DNA from: Alistipes sp. CAG:435 | GTDB taxonomy: Bacteria > Bacteroidota > Bacteroidia > Bacteroidales > UBA932 | DNA length: 31,369 nt | Reading direction: 5' to 3' | Assembly (NCBI GenBank): GCA_000433355.1 | Contig: FR893147.1 | Location: 1 to 31,369, forward strand | Shown here: in pieces, positions 1 through 8,461 of the stretch | Layout of the letters: each line of letters starts with the position of its first letter | Position numbering within the stretch: the first letter of the stretch is position 1 | Notes under the pieces: generated by a model | Databases searched by the model: none | Told to the model about the DNA's origin: nothing | What the model saw: the letters and a program-made list of their open reading frames with translations, nothing else | Program-made: the position numbers and the translations under genes

Positions 1-38
1 TAAGAACTATGGATTAATTATACAATTTAATGTTAAAC

Positions 39-242
39 TCACGTTGAGAAGTCATAGTTTCTGTAGATTCTGGCTCCCATCAGCAGTTTGTTCACATAGA
101 TACGCTGCCCGTTATGGAATGTAGGTTCCATAGAATCGCCTTTAACCGTGAAGCTGTCAAAAAAGAAAATCAACGCAACAGCAAAAGCGGCAATCATACC
201 AAACGCCACAACAATGATTCTGAATATGATACGTCTTCCCAT
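39..242 (-). pseudogene. Truncated type I signal peptidase (S26), N-terminal part only
   Basis: This 67-residue frame starts MGRRIIFRII, 10 nt after the stop of the upstream transglutaminase gene. It has one membrane segment (about residues 5-28) and then GDSMEPT, the signal peptidase I box with the nucleophilic Ser37. It continues into NKLLMGARIY and NYDF, which resembles the S26 peptidases of Bacteroidota. A TGA follows and every later codon run to the window edge hits stops. The region that normally carries the general-base lysine and the rest of the catalytic fold is therefore missing, so the product should be inactive. Its place as last gene of an NVEALA operon suggests the ancestor cleaved the NVEALA precursor; that is inference. 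A sequencing error cannot be excluded, but the bases before position 39 hold several stops in this frame. Confidence 0.7.
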
Positions 243-252
243 CGTCTGCCAA

Positions 253-2289
253 TCACCACCAAACCTGCTTGCCATCCTCGTAAGTGAACAGCCTTTCCTC
301 CTTACCTTCAGTACGATTACGCAAGATGTAAAGGCATCCTGAAGGGACGTTCTCATAGACAAGGGAATCCTTTTGGCCGGCCCGTTGGCCCAAAGATTTC
401 CAACCGCCGTCCCAGCAAAACAGTTCGTAAGTGCAATGAGGATAGATGTTGTTAGAGTCATTCCTTGGACAATATGCGACTCCGGTCACATTACGGTCCC
501 CTCCCAAGTCAAGGCCGATCCATATCGGCTTTGGAGAATCGACAACTATCACATTGCCAGGAAACACAGCCGTGGAATCCGCAGACTGGTACACCCTCAG
601 ATAATTTCTTGTGTTTCCGTCAAAAACAGTGCGGATATTGTTCGCATTAGCTTCCTTGATTCCAATGTACTTTCCTTCAAGCGGTTTTCCATCATCTCCA
701 ATGAAAGCGATCTCTGCGACATTGCCGGCATTGCCTCTCGCGAAGATGTCAGGATATAAATATCTCACATAACGGCACTTGACTGGAGCAATCGCAAAAG
801 TGTCCATTTTGGAATCCGGCAACGAGTCAATCGTGAACAATGTGACTGCATTTTCAAATTCGGGATTATCAGCACCCTGAAATCTGGCTCCGACCATCTC
901 TCCCGCATAGCCAAGCTGGTACTTGAAGCGACCATATTTCCGTGTCAGCACCATCCTCGAAACCGGATTAGCACTATCAGCAACCGCCGGATGTTGGCTT
1001 CCGTCCTTTTCAAGGAATATCGGATCACCAACCGGGCGGAATCGGCCATCCTTATAATATTGAGGCAGATAGACTATCCTTCGCCCCATCTCCACAAACC
1101 TGGCCCTGCCGTTTCTGGAATATGAATATGAGACTGGAACCCACCTCTTGTTGTTGAAGACACACAGATAAACCACAGACACGTCATCCTTCAAAGAATC
1201 TGGAATCTGAACCGTGACATCAGAGGTCTTGACAAGATGCGAGGTGACATCCTGATAACCGGCATAAGGGAAATCAAATTGTTTTATAACTTCCAGTTCG
1301 TCCTCCGTCATCATCTTTCTTGAGAATTTCTTCACAAATACCTTCGGAGGTTTGTTCGCGATCTCATTCTCGCCGGGATTGAACTTGGCTGCGGAGAAGT
1401 CCGCCCACTCATTATCCTTTGTCAAAATAGCATTGAAGTCGTGACCAGCGCTGCGGTTACCCCAATGCGGGATTGTGCAGTGAGCAACCGCCAGTCCCAT
1501 CGACCTCATAGCGAACAAAGCTACGGCCGCCTGCTCAACACAAGAACTGAGACGGCACTTGCGAAGCTGATCCACCGACAAAGACCGAGGATGATTCTTG
1601 AATATGTGTCCTCCCCCAGCCGGAAGGAACCAAGTAGAGATGTCCTGATTGATCAGCCGACAGACCGCCACTGGATCGGTGTTACCCGCCAAAGAATCGG
1701 CGATCCACTTATAACGCTCGCGGAAATAATGTCTCCAGTCTTCCGTAAGCGGCTCGCTTCCATAACGATACGGCAGGACATACTCACAGAAGTCCTCGAA
1801 TGACAGATGGGATGTCCAAGGATAGTCCAAGGTGGCGAAAGCCTCATCTATGTTGTCAATCAGATAATCCGCTGTGACAGACCGCAAATCATCCGATCTT
1901 CCATAATGGTACTTTGTAGGATCGCCGTACTTTGCCAACACCCTATTCCATATCTCATTAACCTTGATCTGCACAAGATAGACATTTACCTCAGTGTCCT
2001 CGAACCTGATGTCAAGATTGCCGACAGCATCAAAGAACTCTGCGTCAAGGCTGTCCAGTTTCTGGTTGGTCAACGTGTAACGCCCAACCATATTCTCAAT
2101 AAGGAAGCAAGCAGCCTTGTACTTCTTCCGGTCCCTCTGGTAATGTTCCAACACCTTCTCCAACTCCACACGGTTCTCCCCAGCAAGGGACAATGCCGCC
2201 TCCAGCCTCGGAGAATACCGAGAGCAGGACTGCACGAATGAACAGATTACCAATATAATCGTTACGGAGAGATTACTTTTGAATTTCAT
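253..2289 (-). CDS. Transglutaminase-like surface lipoprotein with discoidin-like C-terminus
   Basis: A 678-residue protein with a signal peptide and lipobox ending at Cys22 (SFVQSC), so probably a membrane-anchored lipoprotein. The middle carries a transglutaminase/papain-fold triad in the expected order and spacing: Cys250 in SSCVEQA, His283 in AGHDFNA and Asp297 in WADFSA. The last 250 residues are rich in beta-strand and resemble discoidin/F5-8-type carbohydrate-binding modules; that part is less certain. Such enzymes cross-link or cleave peptides through a Cys thioester; the substrate here is unknown. The start overlaps the end of the upstream O-antigen-ligase gene by 17 nt, so the two are probably translationally coupled. 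In this operon I infer a role in covalently modifying or degrading a surface peptide, possibly the NVEALA product. Confidence 0.8.
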   Translation of the reverse strand: MKFKSNLSVTIILVICSFVQSCSRYSPRLEAALSLAGENRVELEKVLEHYQRDRKKYKAACFLIENMVGRYTLTNQKLDSLDAEFFDAVGNLDIRFEDTEVNVYLVQIKVNEIWNRVLAKYGDPTKYHYGRSDDLRSVTADYLIDNIDEAFATLDYPWTSHLSFEDFCEYVLPYRYGSEPLTEDWRHYFRERYKWIADSLAGNTDPVAVCRLINQDISTWFLPAGGGHIFKNHPRSLSVDQLRKCRLSSCVEQAAVALFAMRSMGLAVAHCTIPHWGNRSAGHDFNAILTKDNEWADFSAAKFNPGENEIANKPPKVFVKKFSRKMMTEDELEVIKQFDFPYAGYQDVTSHLVKTSDVTVQIPDSLKDDVSVVYLCVFNNKRWVPVSYSYSRNGRARFVEMGRRIVYLPQYYKDGRFRPVGDPIFLEKDGSQHPAVADSANPVSRMVLTRKYGRFKYQLGYAGEMVGARFQGADNPEFENAVTLFTIDSLPDSKMDTFAIAPVKCRYVRYLYPDIFARGNAGNVAEIAFIGDDGKPLEGKYIGIKEANANNIRTVFDGNTRNYLRVYQSADSTAVFPGNVIVVDSPKPIWIGLDLGGDRNVTGVAYCPRNDSNNIYPHCTYELFCWDGGWKSLGQRAGQKDSLVYENVPSGCLYILRNRTEGKEERLFTYEDGKQVWW

Positions 2290-3733
2290 TGTCCACGTTC
2301 TTGATATGTTTAATTTTTAATGAATCCAAGCACATTTGAGTCCTATATCTCAACTTTCTCATAGGCATATTCCGTACATTAACGGGCATTCGCAAAACCG
2401 ACTCACCAACCCCAAATGCTTTATCATATTCCCGTATAGACACATACAGCTCCATTAACAAGACCAACGGATATAGTCGAGAAGGTACCATATAATGAGC
2501 AAAGATATACTCGTTCTCCGCTTTATCATATTCGTTCATATCTTTATAATTATCTCCCATAACGTTATGGAACATCGGGTCCGAAGAATATTTCGCACCA
2601 TAACTTAAAATTTCATTACTCTTTTCATAATGATAATTTTTCCTCAACGCAGTTCCATAATCATAAATAAATCGGGAGTCACCTTTCAAATCATCAAACA
2701 ACCTCTCATACTCTTTGAGTGCTACACTTCCAACTGATGACGCATTTAACTTTAGCCATTCAGTCTCAGAATGCCTCTCCTTGATTCTTGATGGAATAAC
2801 CACTATCACACCATATACCACAAATAATGACAAAGCGACAGGAATACAAACCTTTAATACCCCACGTGACGGAATCGCAGATATCAAGAAAAAGAATAAC
2901 GCTACGTTAAACTGCCACAAACTAAAAGGGTATGAAAAAAATGCGAATACGCATAGTGTGATCATCCCATAAGCCATAGGAGAATTCTGCTTAATAAGCG
3001 ATTTCACGGCAAAAACCAGAACAGACACGAATAGAAGCATTACTGGAATACCATACTCAATGCCTACTTTCAGATATTCATTAAATGCATACACCGGTGC
3101 CCCTGCAACTCTTTCGGCCCAATCAGAATGGCTCTTTTGAGAGAAATATTCAGCCTGCGTTTCGCCATATACACCTAAAACCGTATTATAGCCATATCCT
3201 GTCAAAGGCATCTTTGAAATAGCCTTACATTCAATATTCCATATATGGAAACGTCCTAAGGCCGAATCTTTCTTTATAGCAAAAGTTACCGCCATAAAAG
3301 TTAAGAGCAAGACAATCAGGATACAGATTACGTATCGTCTCCTCTTGAAAAACAATCTGAATTTCTTCTCTCTATATGCAAATAAAGAAAGCGCAACAAT
3401 CAATGCCAACCAAGCAGCACGGCTCATAGAAGCCGGTAAAACAACCATCCCCAAGAAGAAAGTCAGCAAGCTTGCTATTTTCACCAAACAAGATAAACGA
3501 CCTGCCTCTTTCTGATCACGGGTCATAATCAAAGACAGGCAAGGAATCGCGATAGAAAGCCCAACGGTTACAAATCCTCCAAGTGGACCAGGATTTTTAA
3601 AAGTCCCGGTCATAGGAAACAGATTATTCTCCGAAGGTAAATAACCAAAGCATTGCAAAAGCCCAATTGCAGATTCCGCAATGGCCAAAGTAAGAATCAT
3701 ACAAATCAAGAGCTTTTGCAAATTATTGGCCAA
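2273..3733 (-). CDS. O-antigen ligase / Wzy_C family membrane protein with C-terminal TPRs
   Basis: A 486-residue polytopic membrane protein. The N-terminal half has about eight hydrophobic segments and the GTFKNPGPLGG motif typical of the O-antigen ligase/polymerase branch found beside NVEALA genes in Bacteroidales. A periplasmic loop follows (FNEYLKVGIEYG), where many Wzy_C relatives have His-Asn. The last 150 residues are soluble and read as TPR helices (SRFIYDYGTALRK, NEYDKAENEYIFAH). The family transfers lipid-linked glycans to lipid A or protein; the acceptor is unknown here. Related proteins as I remember them carry about 100 more N-terminal residues with two or three helices, so this copy may be N-terminally shortened. 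It begins 22 nt after the propeller gene and overlaps the transglutaminase gene. Confidence 0.8.
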   Translation of the reverse strand: MANNLQKLLICMILTLAIAESAIGLLQCFGYLPSENNLFPMTGTFKNPGPLGGFVTVGLSIAIPCLSLIMTRDQKEAGRLSCLVKIASLLTFFLGMVVLPASMSRAAWLALIVALSLFAYREKKFRLFFKRRRYVICILIVLLLTFMAVTFAIKKDSALGRFHIWNIECKAISKMPLTGYGYNTVLGVYGETQAEYFSQKSHSDWAERVAGAPVYAFNEYLKVGIEYGIPVMLLFVSVLVFAVKSLIKQNSPMAYGMITLCVFAFFSYPFSLWQFNVALFFFLISAIPSRGVLKVCIPVALSLFVVYGVIVVIPSRIKERHSETEWLKLNASSVGSVALKEYERLFDDLKGDSRFIYDYGTALRKNYHYEKSNEILSYGAKYSSDPMFHNVMGDNYKDMNEYDKAENEYIFAHYMVPSRLYPLVLLMELYVSIREYDKAFGVGESVLRMPVNVRNMPMRKLRYRTQMCLDSLKIKHIKNVDNEIQK

Positions 3734-3755
3734 GGCACAACTAGTTAATTATGAA

Positions 3756-4931
3756 TTATTTCAGATGATAAACAATAAGGCAAGGGTTTCCGTCTTCTGG
3801 CAACGCCTTCAGGGCTGAGATAAAATTCTGGACAGCTTCATTTGGTGAGCCAACCATACTTTCCAGATTGTATTTATCCACAAAATCTCCCGGGCGCCAA
3901 AAACCGATGATGTTTTCAGAATCTGAAGCGACAATATTTACCAAAGGTACTCCTTCATACTCATCACACGCTGCTTGTCTTAAAGGCAATCCCATATTGG
4001 TGTCTTTATCAATCAAAAAGTAAACATCATTATACGTACGCAACAATAAATGATGTTCAGACTCAAAAACTGAAACAAAACCAGAAAAATAGCCGTTTTT
4101 AGACATTTCAGAATATGTTGTAGCCACAGAAAACACTACGTGATTTTTATAATATTTATCATCAACAAGCATTCCCTTATGCTCAACATATAAAAGAGGC
4201 AAGACCTTATTTTTATCGTCAAGTGTATAAATAGTATCATCAAATGGTTTCAGAATAATGACCCGATCATAACCACCTATGGGACATTTACCTGTTGGTT
4301 CTGCAACGTTTTCCGAAGTCATCGGAAAGCCAATCAATGATGTCACTTTTTTGTCATTAATTGACAAAATACGGTAAATTTCATTAAAGTTATTATGGAT
4401 GCAATTGTTGACAAGGATTCGTCCTTCGCCTAAACTAACAGCATCATTAATGAAACCTAAACTACTTTTTGGAAACAATGCCTCAGATACAAACCGGCCA
4501 TCAGGCTTGTAGGTAAGTATTTTATCCTGACACCCATCAAGTATCAAGACATTGCCATCTTCACCAATAGCAAAAGTGTCCACACGAAGATATTCCGATG
4601 AGGCACGCCCCTTTAGTCCTATCCGATTAAGATATTTTCCATTTTTGTCAAATCTGACAATCAATCCATTATAATTATCAAAAACGATATATGAGGTATC
4701 CGCTTTAACAATTTTCTTTATTCCTGATAATGTGCTGCCATCTGTCAACTCCAATGGTATTATATCATAGCCTTGAACTATCGACGGATATATTTGCGTG
4801 TTATCATCATACCCCAAGATAGCCGCCACATTCTTTTTTTGTGCCTTATTATGACATCCCATTAAAGAAGTCATCACACAGAATGCCACAATAAAAAGTA
4901 CGTGGTGCCTAAGACAATTTGTGCTCCCCAT
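3756..4931 (-). CDS. 6-bladed beta-propeller lipoprotein (NVEALA operon)
   Basis: A 391-residue protein with a signal sequence and lipobox LMGC (Cys at about residue 26). It then has repeated propeller strands such as YIVFDNYNGLIVRFDKNGKYLNRIG and VLILDGCQDKILTYKPDGRF. This is the Bacteroidales 6-bladed beta-propeller family that accompanies NVEALA proteins. The usual GRGPGEY turn after blade 1 is altered to GLKGRASSEY. It ends in the usual family tail (LIVYHLK), so the fold appears complete. The start overlaps the NVEALA gene end by 23 nt, indicating one transcript. No catalytic residues are evident; a binding or scaffold role at the cell envelope is the natural inference. Confidence 0.85.
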   Translation of the reverse strand: MGSTNCLRHHVLFIVAFCVMTSLMGCHNKAQKKNVAAILGYDDNTQIYPSIVQGYDIIPLELTDGSTLSGIKKIVKADTSYIVFDNYNGLIVRFDKNGKYLNRIGLKGRASSEYLRVDTFAIGEDGNVLILDGCQDKILTYKPDGRFVSEALFPKSSLGFINDAVSLGEGRILVNNCIHNNFNEIYRILSINDKKVTSLIGFPMTSENVAEPTGKCPIGGYDRVIILKPFDDTIYTLDDKNKVLPLLYVEHKGMLVDDKYYKNHVVFSVATTYSEMSKNGYFSGFVSVFESEHHLLLRTYNDVYFLIDKDTNMGLPLRQAACDEYEGVPLVNIVASDSENIIGFWRPGDFVDKYNLESMVGSPNEAVQNFISALKALPEDGNPCLIVYHLK

Positions 4932-5340
4932 AATATGATCCCATTTTTATGCAGCAGTTCTCATTGGAAGCCTCACAACTATAAATTGTAATCTGCATTT
5001 CATATTTACCACCTACCACATACTCTCCGCTAACTTTAACCCCACAAACGTTGACCTCTCCTTTTATCGTACACGTACTAGTTACTGTTTCAGTATCCTT
5101 GACCATCGTACTCATATTCCAATTTCCACCATTTGATTGGCAAGTGCCACGCGTCCAACCTTCAGGCCCAGGCACAGGTATTCCGGGTACTTCCCCTCCG
5201 CCAGTTTCATCCCGCGCCAGAGCGTTAACATTTGCCAAAAAAAGACTCTTAGCCGCCAAACGTTTTTCTGACACAAACATCGTCAATACTGACATCGCGA
5301 TAGTAAGTATCGACACGATAATTAATACACATTTCTTCAT
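4909..5340 (-). CDS. NVEALA-type secreted Cys-rich polypeptide
   Basis: A 143-residue protein with a hydrophobic leader (residues 1-23), a short basic stretch (EKRLAAK) and then LANVNALA at residues 35-42, a clear variant of the NVEALA motif (Asn for Glu). Cleavage after Ala42 would release a mature chain of about 101 residues beginning RDETGGGE, with a Pro/Gly-rich linker and six cysteines (67, 90, 99, 122, 129, 130). One more Cys lies in the leader. In the NVEALA family the leader motif is conserved and the mature part is small and often Cys-rich; the function is not established. The gene sits 21 nt after a CxxC redox lipoprotein, which fits a need for disulfide handling. It is the most likely substrate or cargo of the operon. 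Confidence 0.85.
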   Translation of the reverse strand: MKKCVLIIVSILTIAMSVLTMFVSEKRLAAKSLFLANVNALARDETGGGEVPGIPVPGPEGWTRGTCQSNGGNWNMSTMVKDTETVTSTCTIKGEVNVCGVKVSGEYVVGGKYEMQITIYSCEASNENCCIKMGSYYGEHKLS

Positions 5341-5361
5341 AACTCAATAATTTTGAATAAA

Positions 5362-5901
5362 CTATAATAACGATAAAGATTTGACAAAAATATTGTATAA
5401 TGCATCCGACTGATTTGGATTCCCCACAAAAATTGGTGTACCTCTCTTGTCAATAAGAAATGTATGGTATCTCTGATCAGAAGGTATTGTTCGATTAATT
5501 TGGGCGAATTCACAGGAGCCATCAAAATACACTGGATATTTATATTTTTTAGCTAATAGCATCCTTAACACCTCTGAAGCATCTTCCGCACGAGGAGAGA
5601 AGACAACTACTACATCAAACAATTTAGTCGAACCCGCCATCATAAACAAATTGTCAACAATTTCAAGATGAGCTATATGACAAGCCGAACACGATGACGA
5701 ATCTATGTATTCAATAAGTTTAGCCCTATCAGGCAATGGTTCCATACCCAAAACTTTTCCCTTCTCTATTCTTATAAGATTATCAGGGATAACAATTTCA
5801 TTCTTCTGAAAATCAGTTAATATCTTTGCCACTTGTACATTTCTATTAGAACAAGATACCACAAGTAACAAGATGAATAGCAGGGGATACACCTTAAGCA
5901 T
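5362..5901 (-). CDS. Thioredoxin-fold lipoprotein with CSAC motif
   Basis: A 179-residue protein with a lipoprotein signal (LLLVVSC, Cys17). A thioredoxin-like segment follows, with the redox pair Cys71-Ser-Ala-Cys74 followed by His and an amphipathic helix (HLEIVDNLF). A central strand (FDVVVVFSPR) and a C-terminal segment (YHTFLIDKRGTPIFVGNP) match the end of TlpA/AhpC-type folds. The cis-Pro position is not obvious to me. It would act in the periplasm or at the outer membrane in thiol-disulfide exchange. It lies between the DUF3244 gene (6 nt upstream) and the NVEALA gene (21 nt downstream), whose product has six cysteines, so that product is its likely client; this is inference from position. 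Confidence 0.8.
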   Translation of the reverse strand: MLKVYPLLFILLLVVSCSNRNVQVAKILTDFQKNEIVIPDNLIRIEKGKVLGMEPLPDRAKLIEYIDSSSCSACHIAHLEIVDNLFMMAGSTKLFDVVVVFSPRAEDASEVLRMLLAKKYKYPVYFDGSCEFAQINRTIPSDQRYHTFLIDKRGTPIFVGNPNQSDALYNIFVKSLSLL

Positions 5902-5907
5902 ATATCT

Positions 5908-6288
5908 CTAATCTACTTCCGTGAAGAACACCGCATAATAGTTATGCCCGTTCTCCGTTGTGATGTCCATTCTGTAGGCGGTATCAGGTTCTACAGGGAT
6001 TACCATCCTTCCTGAAGCACTGTTCCCGACATAGTTCTGGAGTTCTCCTGTAGTCTGATTCTCAAGCACAACATCCACTGTTCCGAGATTTGACAGGAAC
6101 GACAACTCAAGACTGTTCGTGTAAGAATAATAGAAGCATTCAACTTGAACTTTCGCCGGAGCGTGATTTTCCTTTGTTCCTTGAGTTGTTTTTTCTTTAA
6201 CTACAATAGGTTTGATGTCTTCGTTTTGCGAATACATCACAAAGTTAGCTGTCAACAATGACAATAATATTAGTATAACCTTTCTCAT
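5908..6288 (-). CDS. DUF3244 secreted beta-sandwich protein, copy 1
   Basis: A 126-residue protein with a Sec signal peptide (to about residue 20, MYSQ). An Ig-like beta-sandwich follows, with the DUF3244 pattern: NSLELSFLSNLGTVDVVLEN, TTGE, a Gly/Ser turn, then YRMDITTENGHNYYAVFFT. It is first in the operon and lies 228 nt downstream of the gene for the TPR/HTH regulator, with its own promoter between. The same gene order recurs at 12.6-14.9 kb, and the two proteins align over this whole domain. DUF3244 has no assigned activity; its position at the head of the operon suggests a structural or signal-related role in the envelope. Confidence 0.88.
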   Translation of the reverse strand: MRKVILILLSLLTANFVMYSQNEDIKPIVVKEKTTQGTKENHAPAKVQVECFYYSYTNSLELSFLSNLGTVDVVLENQTTGELQNYVGNSASGRMVIPVEPDTAYRMDITTENGHNYYAVFFTEVD

Positions 6289-6311
6289 AAAAAATGTTTT
6301 ATTTCCGACTG

Positions 6312-6348
6312 CAAAGTTCGGGAGAAAGATCGGTTATACAATGAAAAA
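6312..6348 (-). promoter_or_regulatory. Promoter of the NVEALA operon, shared with copy 2
   Basis: Read on the minus strand there is a -7 element GAACTTTG (6319-6312) with ATTG at -33 (6342-6339), 19 nt apart, as expected for a Bacteroidota housekeeping promoter. Just upstream is TTTTTC. The stretch TTTTTCATTG, then TCTTTCT, then CGAnCTTTGC recurs with identical spacing before the second DUF3244 gene at 13013-13051. Conservation across the two modules supports both promoter function and a common operator for the neighbouring regulator. Confidence 0.65.
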
Positions 6349-6516
6349 TAGTTTCACTTTCGATAACTATAATTTCCTAACTCTTAATTAGTTACAAACA
6401 GATTGAGATTCATTTTCTCACTTCACCCCACTTAACCCACTAATTATCAACATATTAATCAAACGCCAGCAATATATCGTAATTAACAAAGCGTTGACTA
6501 TCAACAATTACATCAA

Positions 6517-8286
6517 TCACGATATCAATTCTGAGAAAAGAGCCTTGTTTTCGTCGTTTAGCCTTGCGATTTTTTCTTTAATGTTGTATCGCTTTGTGTA
6601 AACAGTATTCACATTATAGTCCATCATTCTGGCAATGGTCTTGGTGTCGAAGCCAAGGATCAGGAAGGAGATGAAACGGAAATCCTTCTCGGTGGCATCC
6701 GGTATCGCCGCCCTTAGCTTAGTCATTATGCCATCGAGATTGTCATCAAGCATAGACTCAAGCTCCTTTTGGTTCGGCTCATCCAATATCGCAAGAATCT
6801 CTTTGACCTCAGCATAAATCTCATCCTTCCCGCTCCGGGAAGTTTTGGATGATTCCAGATACCGCCTGCACAGGGCATTCATATGGGTGTACTGTCGTTT
6901 GTTCGCCTGGACATACTTCGCCCTCAGCACCATCAACATCTGCTCCTTTTCCGCAGCATCCGAAAGTTTTTCCGACAGGGTTCGTATATTCCTCTCAGCC
7001 AATTCATTCGCGGATTTCAGCGAATCTATGGAGCGCAAATGTTCAGCCTCACAAAGGAGTGACTCGTTAAGCCTTTGCTTCACTTCATCATTAATGAATG
7101 ACATTTCCTCCACCTGACGCTGCCACATTTTCTTACGTTTCGAATAAATGCCCAAGCCTGATGCCACCACCAGCAAGGCTATCAGGAAAATCATCCATTT
7201 CATCTGACGCTGGAGCCTTCTGTCCTTATCCAACAACAAGGACTTGCTCTCATAGTAATCCGACTGCGCCAACGCCACCGATTGGCCCACCGTTTCCAGC
7301 ACCTCAGAATCTCTGTCATCTATAGATTGTTCGAGGCACACTAAAGCATCCTTGTAATCTCCACGACGCTTGAATATCCTATACTTCCAAATCTTCAAGA
7401 TAGTCGAGCTGCTGTCCACATTCTCCAACTGTCGGATCAAATCATTTGCAGTATCGTAATCTCCAATAATTTCAGAAGCATAGGCATAGACGCAATAGTC
7501 GCTGAGGGAAGGCGTTCCACCAAATTCTCCTGTAGCCTTCCTGAACAAGTCAATGGATTCGTGAGGGTCAGAACCAGGTTTGAAGATGTTGTTCCACGCA
7601 AGGTTCAATAATTGCCTCGCATAAATGGAGGTGTCACGGATTGGTTGTGAGAAGAAAATAGAATAAAGACTGTCAGCCTTCGCCCAGTCCCGAATGTTCG
7701 AATAGCGATTTGCCAACAATCCTGTAGTATTCCACAGCCTGAAAGAGTCCTTGGCCTGGACAAAATAATCGCAGGCCTCCTTACAATATAAAATGCTCTC
7801 AGAATTATTATTGTTCCACAAATAGACATCAGAAATCGAGGAACTGATGATTCCTCTGAACACAAGATTATCCGAACGAGATGAATACTCCTTTGCACGG
7901 AGATAACTCGTTATCGCAGCTTCAGGATCTCCTGTGTCATACTGCGCAACCCCAAGATAGAAATACATCTTCATCCTATCATCATTGGAACCGTGGCGCT
8001 CATAATAACTCGCAGCAGGTTTGATGATACGCAGATCAGGGATATCTCTATGATTCCTGTCCAACGCCATCGTGTACAGCAGCGAGTACCTCGCACGCTG
8101 CGCCCTGGTCTTAAGGCTCAACGTGTCAATCGATTCCAATACAGCCAGCGCACTGTCAGGTCTTGTCCACATAACGTCCTCGGCGGAGTCCATAATCCGC
8201 CCTGCCTCCCTGTTCCCGCAGGAGGTGAACACCATCGCAACGACCGCCGCTGCAACCAGTCTGATGAATATTCTGAATAGTCTCAC
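6517..8286 (-). CDS. Membrane-spanning TPR sensor with cytoplasmic HTH, copy 1
   Basis: A 589-residue protein. An N-terminal signal with a possible lipobox (FTSC, Cys23) leads into about 300 residues of TPR-like helices (for example PEAAITSYLRAKEYSS). A single membrane helix follows (residues 363-381, WMIFLIALLVVASGLGIY), then a Lys/Arg stop-transfer and a coiled coil (about 385-480). The C-terminal LuxR-like helix-turn-helix is near residues 545-570 (DTKTIARMMDYNVNTVYTKR). This is the layout of Bacteroidales one-component regulators, which sense periplasmic peptides or proteins and bind DNA in the cytoplasm. It lies immediately upstream of the NVEALA operon in the same direction, so it is the likely regulator of the promoter at 6312-6348. 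A paralogue is at 13218-14891. Confidence 0.85.
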   Translation of the reverse strand: MRLFRIFIRLVAAAVVAMVFTSCGNREAGRIMDSAEDVMWTRPDSALAVLESIDTLSLKTRAQRARYSLLYTMALDRNHRDIPDLRIIKPAASYYERHGSNDDRMKMYFYLGVAQYDTGDPEAAITSYLRAKEYSSRSDNLVFRGIISSSISDVYLWNNNNSESILYCKEACDYFVQAKDSFRLWNTTGLLANRYSNIRDWAKADSLYSIFFSQPIRDTSIYARQLLNLAWNNIFKPGSDPHESIDLFRKATGEFGGTPSLSDYCVYAYASEIIGDYDTANDLIRQLENVDSSSTILKIWKYRIFKRRGDYKDALVCLEQSIDDRDSEVLETVGQSVALAQSDYYESKSLLLDKDRRLQRQMKWMIFLIALLVVASGLGIYSKRKKMWQRQVEEMSFINDEVKQRLNESLLCEAEHLRSIDSLKSANELAERNIRTLSEKLSDAAEKEQMLMVLRAKYVQANKRQYTHMNALCRRYLESSKTSRSGKDEIYAEVKEILAILDEPNQKELESMLDDNLDGIMTKLRAAIPDATEKDFRFISFLILGFDTKTIARMMDYNVNTVYTKRYNIKEKIARLNDENKALFSELIS

Positions 8287-8323
8287 GACACAGATAAACG
8301 CTCCCTAATGAGCGATTACCGTA

Positions 8324-8331
8324 CAAAAATA
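8324..8331 (-). promoter_or_regulatory. Possible -7 element of regulator copy 1
   Basis: The minus strand reads TATTTTTG here, a match to TAnnTTTG, 38 nt before the regulator start. A good -33 TTTG is not seen (AATG lies near the right place), so the call rests on the -7 box alone. Confidence 0.4.
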
Positions 8332-8461
8332 ATCATTTTTCTCTTGAGAGCATTCACGCCCTTAAGGGAAATCCAGCAAAGAATCACCACCATTGCAGGC
8401 CGCTCCTATGATCGACCGCAAGTCCTCACCCACATCAAATGAGATCCTCTCAGGTCTCTCC

